Of a DNA stretch of 64,000 nucleotides, positions 31,310 through 39,929 are shown piece by piece; within the stretch, counting starts at the first letter, position 1, and each line of letters begins with the position of its first letter. The stretch comes from Flectonema sp. DT1601 (taxonomy: Eukaryota; Euglenozoa; Diplonemea; Diplonemida; Diplonemidae): the NCBI GenBank assembly GCA_964019425.1, contig OZ025802.1:1116001-1180000 (forward strand), in the 5' to 3' direction. The notes under the pieces were generated by a model. The model had not been told where the DNA came from. It saw only the letters and a program-made list of their open reading frames with translations, and did not search any database. The position numbers were made by a program, and so were the translations under genes.

Positions 31310-32194
31310 ATGTCTTCAACAACCGCACCAACCACTCCAGAGCAGAACAACTCACGTGCTCCAGATGCCGAAGAAATGGAAGTTGTTGTTATTGACGATG
31401 TGAAGAAGGACAGCGGTAAAACAACCGCTGCCAGAGACGCTTTTAAAAATAAGGACGTCGAAGCCAGCAGAAAGGCACACATGGAAAAGGAAGACCACGG
31501 AGGTGCCGGCAGTGAATACGTCAAGAGTATCGTATTTGGTGGTCTCGACGGAATTATTACTACCTTTGCGGTGGTAGCTGCCGCCCAAGGGGCTGACGGA
31601 GAGTTGGAAGTCGCAAAAACTGTTTTAATTTTAGGATTTGCTAATCTTTTTGCAGATGGATTTTCAATGGGATTTGGTGAGTTCTTATCAAGCAGAGCTG
31701 AACTTGATTTTGCCAAGAGCGAACGCGAGCGTGAAGAATGGGAATTCGAGAACGCACCTGATCTTGAGAAGAAAGAGATGGTTGACCTCTACATGGAACG
31801 TGGAATTTCTGAAGAAGACTCCGAAACATTAGTTGCCATCCTTTCTAAAGACAAGAATCTATTCGTTGATACAATGATGGTTGAAGAACTCGGTATTCAA
31901 GTAGAACTTGAAGACCAGTGGGCTCCGTTCAAATCCGCCGTTGCAATGTTTGTCTCATTTATCTGTTTTGGAATGGTTCCATTATTTGTATACCTTCCTC
32001 AAAAAGACAGCATTGAAATCTTTATTATCGCTTGCAGTGCCACTGCCTTAACTCTATTCATTTTGGGTGCAGTCAGAGGAAAACTTACTAGACAACACTG
32101 GTTGAAATGTGGCTTATACATGGTCATGAATGGTGCTGTTGCCGCAGGTATTTCTTACTTAGTGGGATTCCTTGTCGGAAAAGCCGTAAACTAA
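31310..32194 (+). CDS. VIT1/CCC1-family vacuolar iron (manganese) transporter
   Basis: 294 residues. After an acidic, Thr-rich N-terminus (about 1-65) comes the family signature SEYVKSIVFGGLDGIITTFAVVAAA, then ILGFANLFADGFSMGFGEFLSSRAE. The large cytosolic metal-binding domain between spans 2 and 3 is rich in Glu (EREREEWEFENAPDLEKKEMVDLY; ETLVAILSKD; MMVEELGIQVE). Three further spans follow. Ligands of the family (Asp in span 1, Met/Glu in span 2 and the Glu-rich domain) are visible. It imports Fe2+ or Mn2+ into an acidic store in exchange for protons. A ferric-reductase-like gene lies upstream. The noncoding DNA after the stop carries three related hairpins (32401-32834), possibly regulatory. 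Confidence 0.93.
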   Translation: MSSTTAPTTPEQNNSRAPDAEEMEVVVIDDVKKDSGKTTAARDAFKNKDVEASRKAHMEKEDHGGAGSEYVKSIVFGGLDGIITTFAVVAAAQGADGELEVAKTVLILGFANLFADGFSMGFGEFLSSRAELDFAKSEREREEWEFENAPDLEKKEMVDLYMERGISEEDSETLVAILSKDKNLFVDTMMVEELGIQVELEDQWAPFKSAVAMFVSFICFGMVPLFVYLPQKDSIEIFIIACSATALTLFILGAVRGKLTRQHWLKCGLYMVMNGAVAAGISYLVGFLVGKAVN

Positions 32195-32400
32195 AAAAAA
32201 AATAAGTTTTTCGTGATTTGCGTGTGAGTTTTTTTTTTAAAAAAAAAAGAAGTCATTTCTTCTTTGACTTCGCAACACTTTACCGTGTTTTTCTCTCTCT
32301 TTTTCAATTCCTCTCTATTTGCATTACATTAATCTTGTATAAGTAATTGGCGGTCTCTTAGATCGCCGCATTTCTGCTTATCGACTTACTAACTTTTAGA

Positions 32401-32482
32401 GGCGCCAAAAGAAAAAAAGAATGTGTGAACAACCGGGATGGAATAATATCACTCTTTTTTCTTTTTTTTCTTTTTGAGCGCC
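32401..32482 (+). promoter_or_regulatory. conserved-loop hairpin 1 of 3 (candidate cis-regulatory RNA)
   Basis: Outer stem GGCGC plus a purine run (32401-32420) pairs with a pyrimidine run plus GCGCC (32460-32482). The loop has GTGTGAACAACCGGGA, with GTGA (32425-32428) pairing TCAC (32449-32452). A companion hairpin, GGCGGTCT-CTT-AGATCGCC, lies at 32349-32367. Confidence 0.65.
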
Positions 32483-32610
32483 GTCCCCTTTTATTTACAG
32501 CTCGTCTGCTAGACCATCACAAATACATACTAAAAGTTTAAGACTTTTGTATATTATTGGGTTGGAGCTTGTTTGATAAGCCAAAATTGGATTAACTTTT
32601 TCTTTTTTTT

Positions 32611-32682
32611 TTTTTTTTTTTGAAACGTGTGAATAACCGGGAGGATAAACATCACAAACTAGTTTCTTGAAAAAAAAAAAAA
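32611..32682 (+). promoter_or_regulatory. conserved-loop hairpin 2 of 3 (candidate cis-regulatory RNA)
   Basis: Stem GAAAC (32622-32626) with GTTTC (32662-32666), extended by a T-run facing an A-run. The loop has GTGTGAATAACCGGGA, with GTGA pairing TCAC (32652-32655). A companion hairpin at 32527-32552 pairs ATAC/GTAT and AAAAGT/ACTTTT. Confidence 0.65.
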
Positions 32683-32777
32683 TTATTATCAAAATATAAT
32701 CCTTTTGGGCATCCTGGCCTACAAAATTATTATAATCTATCTCCTCATCCACCGTTCTACTTGAGGATAAGTTTTTT

Positions 32778-32834
32778 AAATGCAGTCAGCCGTGTGAACA
32801 ACCGGGAGGGGAAATATCATAATTGGCTGCATTC
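32778..32834 (+). promoter_or_regulatory. conserved-loop hairpin 3 of 3 (candidate cis-regulatory RNA)
   Basis: Stem AATGCA...GCC (32779-32791, 4-nt bulge) with GGCTGCATT (32825-32833). The loop has GTGTGAACAACCGGGA; GTGA (32794-32797) pairs TCAT (32817-32820) with one G-U. A companion hairpin TCCTCA/TGAGGA lies at 32742-32767. Confidence 0.65.
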
Positions 32835-33132
32835 ATTTCTAAAGTCTGAAGAGAAAGAGAGAAAAAAAAGGGATCTTTAAATTTATTTTGTTTTAATAAC
32901 AGGTGAACAACATCATCATCATCATACAAGGACTTATCTCAGTTACATGTCTCCAGTGGGAGTATCCACCACCACACTGTATTGAGGAACATTGAGGGTC
33001 CATCCCTAACTAGTACTCGGTTGCCTGAATATAAATACTTTGATAGCATCGCATCATTACAACTGCTCTTAATATTTGTTATATTTTCTTCAACAGCCAA
33101 AGACAAGTTTTTTTAAAAAAAAAAAATAAAGA

Positions 33133-34871
33133 ATGTCACACGGACCAGATTCTACGGGAGACTCAAACCCACACGTTCAGGAGCAGATTGATAACGTGAA
33201 AGGAAATGCGAACAAATGGAAAACCCTCAGCGATTCAAAGAAATTAGAGTACTTGTATGATGCTAGGAGAGTATTAGACACAATGGTTGACGATTGGGGT
33301 TCAGCATGCAACAAAGCAAGAGGTTATACTGAAGCGCATTTAGAAGGAAATGGTTACGGTATCGGTCCAGGTCTCACTGGATTACATTTGAATGGATTAA
33401 TTCGAACATATGAGAGTTTGGCAAAAACTGGTCTTCCACCAACTGGAAAGAATGTTCGTAAAGTCGGAGATCAAACCGTTGTTACGGTCTACCCACTTAG
33501 CTTTATAGAACAGGTATTCCTTCCTATGACAGCTGAACTGTGGTTGGAACCAGGAAAACCCGACACCCAGGGAAAGTGCCGTGAGCGTTCTGGAGTCTGC
33601 GCTATTCTCTCACCGGGGAATTATGAAGCTCCGATGGATATTTTTACGAAAATGTTCGTTGAATCGAATGTTTGCATCTACGCTCGTCACAACAATATCG
33701 CTGTTTCGAACAGTTTTATTGAAAGGTTATTCAAAAAACTTATTAAAGACGGGTTCCTATCGATCGTTGAACCAGGTATGATATTATTCTATATAGGAAT
33801 GAACTGTTACAACAACAACAACAAAAACAACAAATAACAACAACAACAGGTATCCCTAACGCTGACTACTTGGTAAGATCAAAGGACCTAACAGAAATAT
33901 TAATGACTGGAGGATGTGCTACTTTTGATAAAATTGTGTGGGGTGATGATAAATCAAAAACTACTCGTCGAATCACAACACCAATCGAAGCAGAGCTTGG
34001 AGCTGTTAGCCCTTACATTATAGTGCCATCAGACGACTGGAGTGATAAGCAGATTGCGCATCACGCTAATGCTCTTGCGGGTTGGAAATGTTTGAATTCC
34101 AGCGCCGTGTGTGCCTCACCGCAACTTCTAATTACTTCAAAGGGATGGAAGCATAAAAAGGAGTTCATGAAATCATTGACTTCAGCATTAACAAACACTG
34201 CAGGATATCCAATCTTTTACAACGGTACTCAAGACAGAGTTGACCAGGCTGTAAATGCATACCCTGCTGAACAAGTTCAAAGAATTGCTTCAGCAAAGGG
34301 AGCCTTAAAACCTGTTATCATAAAGTCGTTGAATGAATCGGATTTGGGATCGTGGTCTACTCAGAATGAGGCTTTTGCTCCAGTTTTAGTAGATTTGGAA
34401 ATTGATGCTTCCGGAGTTAAAGATTTCATGAAAAAGACGTCAGAAATCGTCAACAGTAATAACGTATTTGGATCTCTTAGCTGCTCTGTAATGGTTCATC
34501 CATCAGCATCTACAGAGATTGGTAACGCTGCTCTTGACAAATGGCTTCAATCGATGGAGTGGGGTACTACTTCAGTAAATTCATGGGGTGGGAATGGGAC
34601 CTTATTCCCAACTGGAATGTGGGGTGCTTACCCAAAACACTCTCCAACTGATGTTCAATCAGGGATTGGTATTATTAGCAATGCTTTGATGTATGACTTC
34701 CCACGTAAACAAGTTCTCAGATCTCCTTTCATCGCTGACAATCATCCAAAAGCCGCAGCTCCATCCATGGCAGAATCAGCTCTCCTAAAGAAAATGTCCT
34801 ACTATGTTGCGAATCCTGGTTTCTGTAGACTCGCAAGCCTAATTGCTGCTGCAGTTCGTGCCAAGCTTTAA
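33133..34871 (+). CDS. aldehyde dehydrogenase superfamily protein
   Basis: Exons 33133-33775 and 33850-34871 give 554 residues. The 74-nt intron begins GTATGA, ends in an AAC-repeat tract plus CAG, and splits the Gly codon of VEPGIPNADYL. Visible ALDH features are SGVCAILSPGNYEAP (the usual P-W-N region with Gly-Asn-Tyr), the nucleotide loop LMTGGCATFDKI, the catalytic-Glu block PIEAELGAVSPYII, the catalytic-Cys region NSSAVCASPQLLI, and a C-terminal WGAYPKHSP segment near the expected NPFGG-type region. It would oxidise an aldehyde with NAD(P)+; the substrate is unknown. The motifs diverge from textbook ALDHs, matching a branch of uncharacterised bacterial and protist homologues. No targeting signal is seen. 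Confidence 0.85.
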
Positions 34872-35989
34872 AATTATGATTCATTGTTCGGAACTTTTTT
34901 TTTTTTCTCTTTCCCCCCTATTTTGATAGTGATCACTGAAGAAGAAAAATAAAACAAAAAACCAGGTTCATCATCCAAAGATGCCAAGCTTTTAATTATT
35001 TTTCTCCTCTCTTCTTGATAACTCTTATAGTCACTTATATTACTATGATTAATTACTATGAAAATAAATTGAAAAAATACCCCCCTTTTCCTATATCATT
35101 TGGGATTCTTTTTTTTTTTTTTTTTTTTTTTCAGTGAGAAACTCACTTGAAAAGGTCCTTCTAGGACCTGGTGAGTGAGTCTCTCTAACTACGCATTATC
35201 ACTGGGTGAATAGATTCCAAACTGCAGTACTTCATGAAAAAAGACTTTCCGTACGTTGATGTTATTCAATAACAGTTCCATGATGGCAGTATTGCGTGCT
35301 GAATCACAGTTTTCAGTATTTATCACGTTAATAATGCTTTTTTGCATTGAAAGATTCTTACTGAAACTGTTCAGCTTTAAAAAGCTGTTTATTTCCTATG
35401 GTCACATGTTATCTGGCATGAGGCTTGATGTATCTGAATGGTTTTTTGCTCAGACTTTTGTTTTTTTGCGTTGAACGATAGATTAAAAAAAAAAAAAAGG
35501 TGAATGGATTTGTCATGGTGGTTCGTGTTTCTTTTGTTTTTATTTTTGTCTATAATGTAATCGCGTAGTTGCATCAGACGATTATCAAAATGAACCCAAT
35601 TTTATAAAGTTTTGTGTAATGTCCTTTACGAAATGTGAAACTCTTTTTTTTTTTTTTTCGTAATTGTTGGAGTACAGTACCGATCTTCCCTGTACCAGAG
35701 GGCCAGATGGTTCTACACTTTGATGGTTTGGCCGTGTTCGTTTTTTTTTTTTTTTTTTTTTTCGGAAAAAGAAAATTAACAAAGCTGAAAATCTTACAGA
35801 GCATAAGAGTAAAAAGCATTTTCTCGATACGCGGAGATCTACTTGCCTATCTTCAGTACCGATCAACGGCGTGAACGCATGGCCCTACGATCTTTTTGGT
35901 CTCGCTACTATGTTCAAACTGTGATCATTAGTTTTCAATTTTCATTTTTTTTTCAGGGGGGGAGGAGGAAACCCTCAAACTAATTAAAA
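34872..35989. other. noncoding stretch of 1.1 kb
   Basis: No gene seen. It holds a T24 tract followed by CAG and a long hairpin (35135-35182: ACTCAC/GTGAGT around AGGTCC-TTCT-GGACCT), a partial copy of the CCGAC-hairpin repeat family (35367-35460), and T17-T19 tracts. The acceptor TTTTTTTTTCAG (ending about 35956) is followed by GGGGGGAGGAGG before the next ATG. Confidence 0.6.
35367..35460. repeat. partial copy B of the CCGAC-hairpin dispersed repeat
   Basis: Shares TTCAG, AAAAGCTGTTTATTTC, TATGGTCACATGTTATCT, TGAGGCTT, ATGTATCTGAATGG and TTTTTTGCTCAGACTTTTG with copies at 6901 and 44355-44580. The hairpin end is missing. Confidence 0.65.
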
Positions 35990-37162
35990 ATGTCGATCCC
36001 TTTGAAACATGTAAAGCACGTGACTCATACACACATATTGAAGACTTCTCGAGACTGGTACGAACACATGAAGTCAGCTGAGTCTTTCAGGGTCGATAAG
36101 CAGATGAAGATGAAAGAACGACTAGTACAAAGAAAAAAAACTTTAAAAATAGAAAAAGATTTAATTGCGACGTATTCTGGTTTAACAGAGAGATGTCCAA
36201 GCTCATTTGCTGGTGAATGGGCAATGGTTGGAATAAAGTTACAAAAAGTCCACAGAAGTCTACTACGACCAATGACACGAGTCTATCAAAATACATTCGT
36301 TAAACAATACCAAGATCTTTCATTAAGATTAACGACAACTCACATATATTTCGGATCCGCTGCCAGTATCGTTATCGCAACAAATACTTCCCCTAGGTAC
36401 GCATACGGCAAAATATATGCTGGAAGGGATGTACATGGATTTACTTTTTTTGGAGTTGACGGAGAGCGATACATTCCCGACAAGAAGTCACTAAAACACG
36501 TTCTCAAAGCACTCCGCCAAGTAGCTAGGAAATACTGCCTCAAGAGCTCACCGGTGGTTAATAATTTCAGACCCGGTAAAGCGATTGATGATACGCTTCG
36601 TGGAGATCTTTCGGGCAATGTCAGTTTTGCCGACTGTGATGCAGCTGGTGAGGGTGAGAATGACACTCCGGAATTCTTAGCGAGTACAACAGGTCCATTT
36701 CCGGAACCCCCGGCACCACCAGTCGTAATAAAGGAAGGCGATTCTGATGATGAGGATGTCAATTCTTTTGTAAGAACGATATTTGCAACTTTTATTGAAC
36801 CTTTTATGTGTTTTACTGTAAACGAAAACTTTTATACTGCCCTACCTGAATCAGCGTTCTGGGAATATCGCCCTGAGTACATTGGGCCATCGACTGATAA
36901 CATTCTTTCTGGAGAAGCTTATCTTGGTTCTTCTCTGAAGGTTGATAGATCTCCGTACCCTCTTCCACCACCAGAGATGGTTCGCACTCAGGAAATCAAT
37001 GGAACTGCCAGATTCAAGAGAGGAACAAAGTCTGTTGTAGTGTGGAACAACGATAGAGACACGTACTACGACAGAAAGATTGAGATCTCATGGAAGAAAG
37101 GATGGACTCCAAGTCTCTCAGCATCCGTAAACAGAAACGAAGATGGTGACATAGAGATGTAG
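35990..37162 (+). CDS. conserved-looking protein of unknown function
   Basis: 390 residues in one exon, ending DGDIEM. Residues about 20-70 are a basic helix (QMKMKERLVQRKKTLKIEKD). Residues about 75-180 look globular with beta strands (THIYFGSAASIVIATN, GFTFFGVDGERYIPD). An acidic, Pro-rich linker (about 235-260) separates this from a C-terminal part with YYDRKIEISWKKGW. No known domain is recognised, and no signal peptide or membrane span is seen. It has a clear acceptor (T9CAG, 33 nt upstream) and a good ATG, so it is very probably a real gene. Its neighbours give no functional hint. Confidence 0.75.
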   Translation: MSIPLKHVKHVTHTHILKTSRDWYEHMKSAESFRVDKQMKMKERLVQRKKTLKIEKDLIATYSGLTERCPSSFAGEWAMVGIKLQKVHRSLLRPMTRVYQNTFVKQYQDLSLRLTTTHIYFGSAASIVIATNTSPRYAYGKIYAGRDVHGFTFFGVDGERYIPDKKSLKHVLKALRQVARKYCLKSSPVVNNFRPGKAIDDTLRGDLSGNVSFADCDAAGEGENDTPEFLASTTGPFPEPPAPPVVIKEGDSDDEDVNSFVRTIFATFIEPFMCFTVNENFYTALPESAFWEYRPEYIGPSTDNILSGEAYLGSSLKVDRSPYPLPPPEMVRTQEINGTARFKRGTKSVVVWNNDRDTYYDRKIEISWKKGWTPSLSASVNRNEDGDIEM

Positions 37163-37346
37163 ACTTAATCATTGTTTTATTGTTGTTGAACCTACTTTAT
37201 CAAAAGAACATATTTATTATATTATTCCCTTTTGAGGGATGCGAAGAGACCCAACCACATGTTAGGTTGTACTACTTCCTTACTTATGATTGAAAATATA
37301 TTGATATGTTATATTTATTATCTCAACACAGTTAAGTTTAGTTACA

Positions 37347-38378
37347 ATGAGTCGATGGCGAGGTCAGGCCACGCTTGAGAGTATTCGACGTGATTTGGGA
37401 ACTATTGCGAATGACAGAGGTTGGGGAAAGCATCATACTCCAAGAAATCTTATGTTAGCACTTCAAAAAGAAGTTAGCAATTTATCGAAAACAATTCAAT
37501 TGAATACTCAAGTGTCAGTCGGTTTAAAAGGATGGAATGAAAGTGAAAAATCAACTCTAGCTAATGAGATTGCTGAAGTTCTAGCGTACACAATAAGACT
37601 TGCTGACAAATGTGGTATCGATGCGGAAGCTTCCATAATGACAAAATTACAACCACCTGAGCCAGTTGAAGAAAGCACCATCGTGAATAACTCTGCTGCA
37701 GAGAGAAATTCTCAACTGAGATATAAAAGAACAGCGCCGACCTCACCGCTCTCTCCGAAATCATTAAACGATTTCCCGCAATTTGCTGGTATGTTGGGTG
37801 GTTCTGACCTCACTGAATTAGAAGTAATGTGGTGTGCTCCATACGATGGTCGAATTATTAACTTAATACCTGATGGTCGTAACATTCCAGTAAAGGCTGA
37901 GTATTTACCTCTCTTTGTAAAGTATGTTAATGAATTACAGCAAAAAGGGATGTCATACGTACCTCAACCAATGCCATCTATGTTAACAAAGGCAGCAGCA
38001 ATGCAAAGACGATCTACATCTCCAGTTGTTAAGAAATTTACTCGTTCTCTAAGTGTTCAGCTTCCACATGATAAGAAGGATGGTAGACCTGACAACGAAT
38101 GTTTTTCTCCAACACATTTTGAACATGGGTTGTTCAGTCCAGCTAATACGAAAACAGACTTTGGGTTTGACGACGACATTACACTTCCCGTTAAAAGTAA
38201 CAAAATCTCAGGCGACATTTCCCCTCGAAGCCCAGGCGTACGCCTTACACCAGTACGTAGACGAAACAGTGTCGCAAGCATAGGTTCTGAAGAAGAAGAA
38301 GGAGAATACAAGGGACTCGACTTGCTCATTGAAGTGGCAGAAGAAACTCGCACTGCAACTGCAACTGGTTGCAGATAA
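37347..38378 (+). CDS. dCTP pyrophosphatase 1-like (MazG-type) protein with C-terminal extension
   Basis: 343 residues. Residues 5-100 match the DCTPP1/all-alpha NTP-pyrophosphatase fold: TLESIRRDLGTIANDRGW, HTPRNLMLALQKEVSNL, and EIAEVLAYTIRLADKCGID. In DCTPP1 the Mg2+ ligands are four acids in GEVGEL and ELSDV. Here the pattern is KEVSNL and EIAEV: one Glu is replaced by Asn and the Asp by Glu, so catalysis may be weak or lost. Residues 130-343 are an extension not found in the enzyme, with a short globular part (MWCAPYDGRIINLIPDGRN) and an SP-rich tail. The family removes dCTP and modified dCTP from nucleotide pools; here the role may have changed. The gene sits 184 nt after its neighbour. 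Confidence 0.78.
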   Translation: MSRWRGQATLESIRRDLGTIANDRGWGKHHTPRNLMLALQKEVSNLSKTIQLNTQVSVGLKGWNESEKSTLANEIAEVLAYTIRLADKCGIDAEASIMTKLQPPEPVEESTIVNNSAAERNSQLRYKRTAPTSPLSPKSLNDFPQFAGMLGGSDLTELEVMWCAPYDGRIINLIPDGRNIPVKAEYLPLFVKYVNELQQKGMSYVPQPMPSMLTKAAAMQRRSTSPVVKKFTRSLSVQLPHDKKDGRPDNECFSPTHFEHGLFSPANTKTDFGFDDDITLPVKSNKISGDISPRSPGVRLTPVRRRNSVASIGSEEEEGEYKGLDLLIEVAEETRTATATGCR

Positions 38379-38722
38379 AAAAAAAAAAAAAAAAAAAAAC
38401 GTGTTGTTTATTTTATTTTTATTTACACACCTGTTTTTTTCATTTTTATGTTTCTTGTCACCCTTATCAGTTTAGAGTTGTTTAACACTTCACACCTCTT
38501 ATGGATATTAGTGATGAAATAATGAGTGGGGAAAAACATAGCTTGGTACAGTGACGGTTTCACTTTTTTTTTTTTTTTTTTTTCGTTTTGCCTTACGTCA
38601 TTCTAATTGACATCTTTCTCTGAAAGACGTTTTCCTAATTTTTAATGTTCCTGCGGGAGAAAAAATGCGCAATATTTGTCGACCCATGTGATTGCTTGGT
38701 AACTGCACTTGAAAGAATGAAG

Positions 38723-38960
38723 ATCCCCCCCTCTCACTGGAAAAAAAACTAATTTACAGCTGTTTTTCACTGTTACGGTAGCGTAGGCAAGAGGTGCTCA
38801 ACTACGTTCACGTGGCCTCCACTAAAGAAATCAGGCAAATGTTACAATGCCTCCTGTTTCATGGTGACAGTACTTTTATTGTTTTTATTTTTGTGAAAAG
38901 ACTCGCAGTATTCTTCCCAGATTGATCCTTTCGTATCGTAATAAATCCCCCCTCTCACTG
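38723..38960. repeat. repeat segment flanked by 14-bp direct repeats
   Basis: GATCCCCCCCTCTCACTG near 38723 and AATCCCCCCTCTCACTG near 38943 bracket about 205 bp. The 3' half (CATGGTGACAGTA, CGCAGTATTCTTCCCAGAT, CTTTCGTATCGTA) is found again at 41546-41620 inside an intron. The direct repeats could be a target-site duplication, but a C-rich word can also recur by chance. Confidence 0.5.
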
Positions 38961-39357
38961 TGGGAATGAAGTCCCCAGAACTTACTGACTAAGGCCTAAG
39001 AAGGACAAGTAGTGGCTCCTGAAACTACGTATTCCACATGTGTTTTATGGAACAGCAGAACAATTGTGTTTATAATTTTTATTTTTATTTTTTTTTATAT
39101 TTTAATTTAGTGCACTATCTTATAATAAACTCATGTTCTAATAACTAATGGGTTGCAGCATTTTTGAGTTTTCTCAAATACAAGCGCAAAAAATACTTCC
39201 CCGCGTTTTTTTTTTTTTTTTTTTTTTTCCGTCTCTCTTTTGCCATACTAAATTTCCATTTTTGATTATTATTACTTTTTATTTTATTTTTTGAATACCA
39301 AAAAAAAAAAAAAAGGGGAGGGGATAATAAAAAATTATTTTTATTTTTTTATTTTAG

Positions 39358-39438
39358 GAAGCCAGAGCTGCCCTGCCTGTGGAGCAGCAGAGTTCACCGA
39401 AGCAGCCAAGGATGCAAGATGACTCCTGGAGCGTCAGG
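39358..39438 (+). other. GC-rich exon-like island, unassigned
   Basis: Bounded by TTTTATTTTAG upstream and GGGTAAGT downstream. It is about 60% GC in an A/T-rich setting. One frame reads SCPACGAAEFTEAAKDAR then stop; another is open throughout (EARAALPVEQQSSPKQP). The donor GTAAGT differs from the GTATG used by confirmed introns here. It may be a 5' UTR exon, an orphan gene remnant or inserted cDNA. Confidence 0.3.
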
Positions 39439-39929
39439 GTAAGTTTTCTTTCGAAGCCTCCTATCGTAAAATAAATTCAAAGTCAGGCTATCTGATTTCA
39501 TTAGGTCAATAGTTATATTTTTTTTTGTACATGAGCGTAATCCCACTTTTTTTTAATTTTAATTTTAATTTTTTTTTTTTTTTTTTAAATTGAAATTCTA
39601 CACAAGCGGTCTTTCTCGCCTCGTATAAGCGCCGCGGCTCCCCTGAGATCTACCAGTTGTGAGAGTCGAGAGATATTTATAAGAAACTCAGTCTACCGTA
39701 AGCATGACTTTCCAGGAATGCTATGTTACTCTTCCGAGATAGTGTATTAAAGCCATCACCATTCATTACAGAGTGTTACTATTTTTGTTACAGCATTCAG
39801 TCATAATATGAACATCAAGGGAATGGAATAAGATTAGTTGATGTTATTTTAATTTCCCCCCCTAATAATAACTTACCAAACAGGTACAATCACTAATTTC
39901 AATGTTGTCAGCGTAAAAGCGAGGACGTG

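Larger units (their letters stand above)
32195..33132. other. noncoding region after the iron transporter, with a three-unit hairpin array
   Basis: No protein gene. Three units of about 130-190 bp each consist of a small variable hairpin followed by a hairpin with a conserved loop (separate entries). The remaining 300 bases lead to a T/A-rich stretch before the aldehyde dehydrogenase start at 33133; the likely acceptor is TTTTCTTCAACAG (ending about 33098). Confidence 0.8.
38379..39929. other. noncoding stretch of 1.55 kb
   Basis: No confirmed gene. It has A21 right after the previous stop codon, a segment bounded by CCCCCCTCTCACTG direct repeats (38725 and 38946) whose 3' part recurs in the intron at 41547-41630, several T20-T24 tracts, and a GC-rich exon-like island at 39358-39438. 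Confidence 0.6.

Noticed and set aside
31210-31716. 168-residue minus-strand frame over the iron transporter
   Set aside because: Antisense shadow of a strong family gene.
32401-32834. Known riboswitch or self-cleaving ribozyme for the three hairpins
   Set aside because: No TPP, hammerhead, twister or HDV core is present; kept as an unnamed element.
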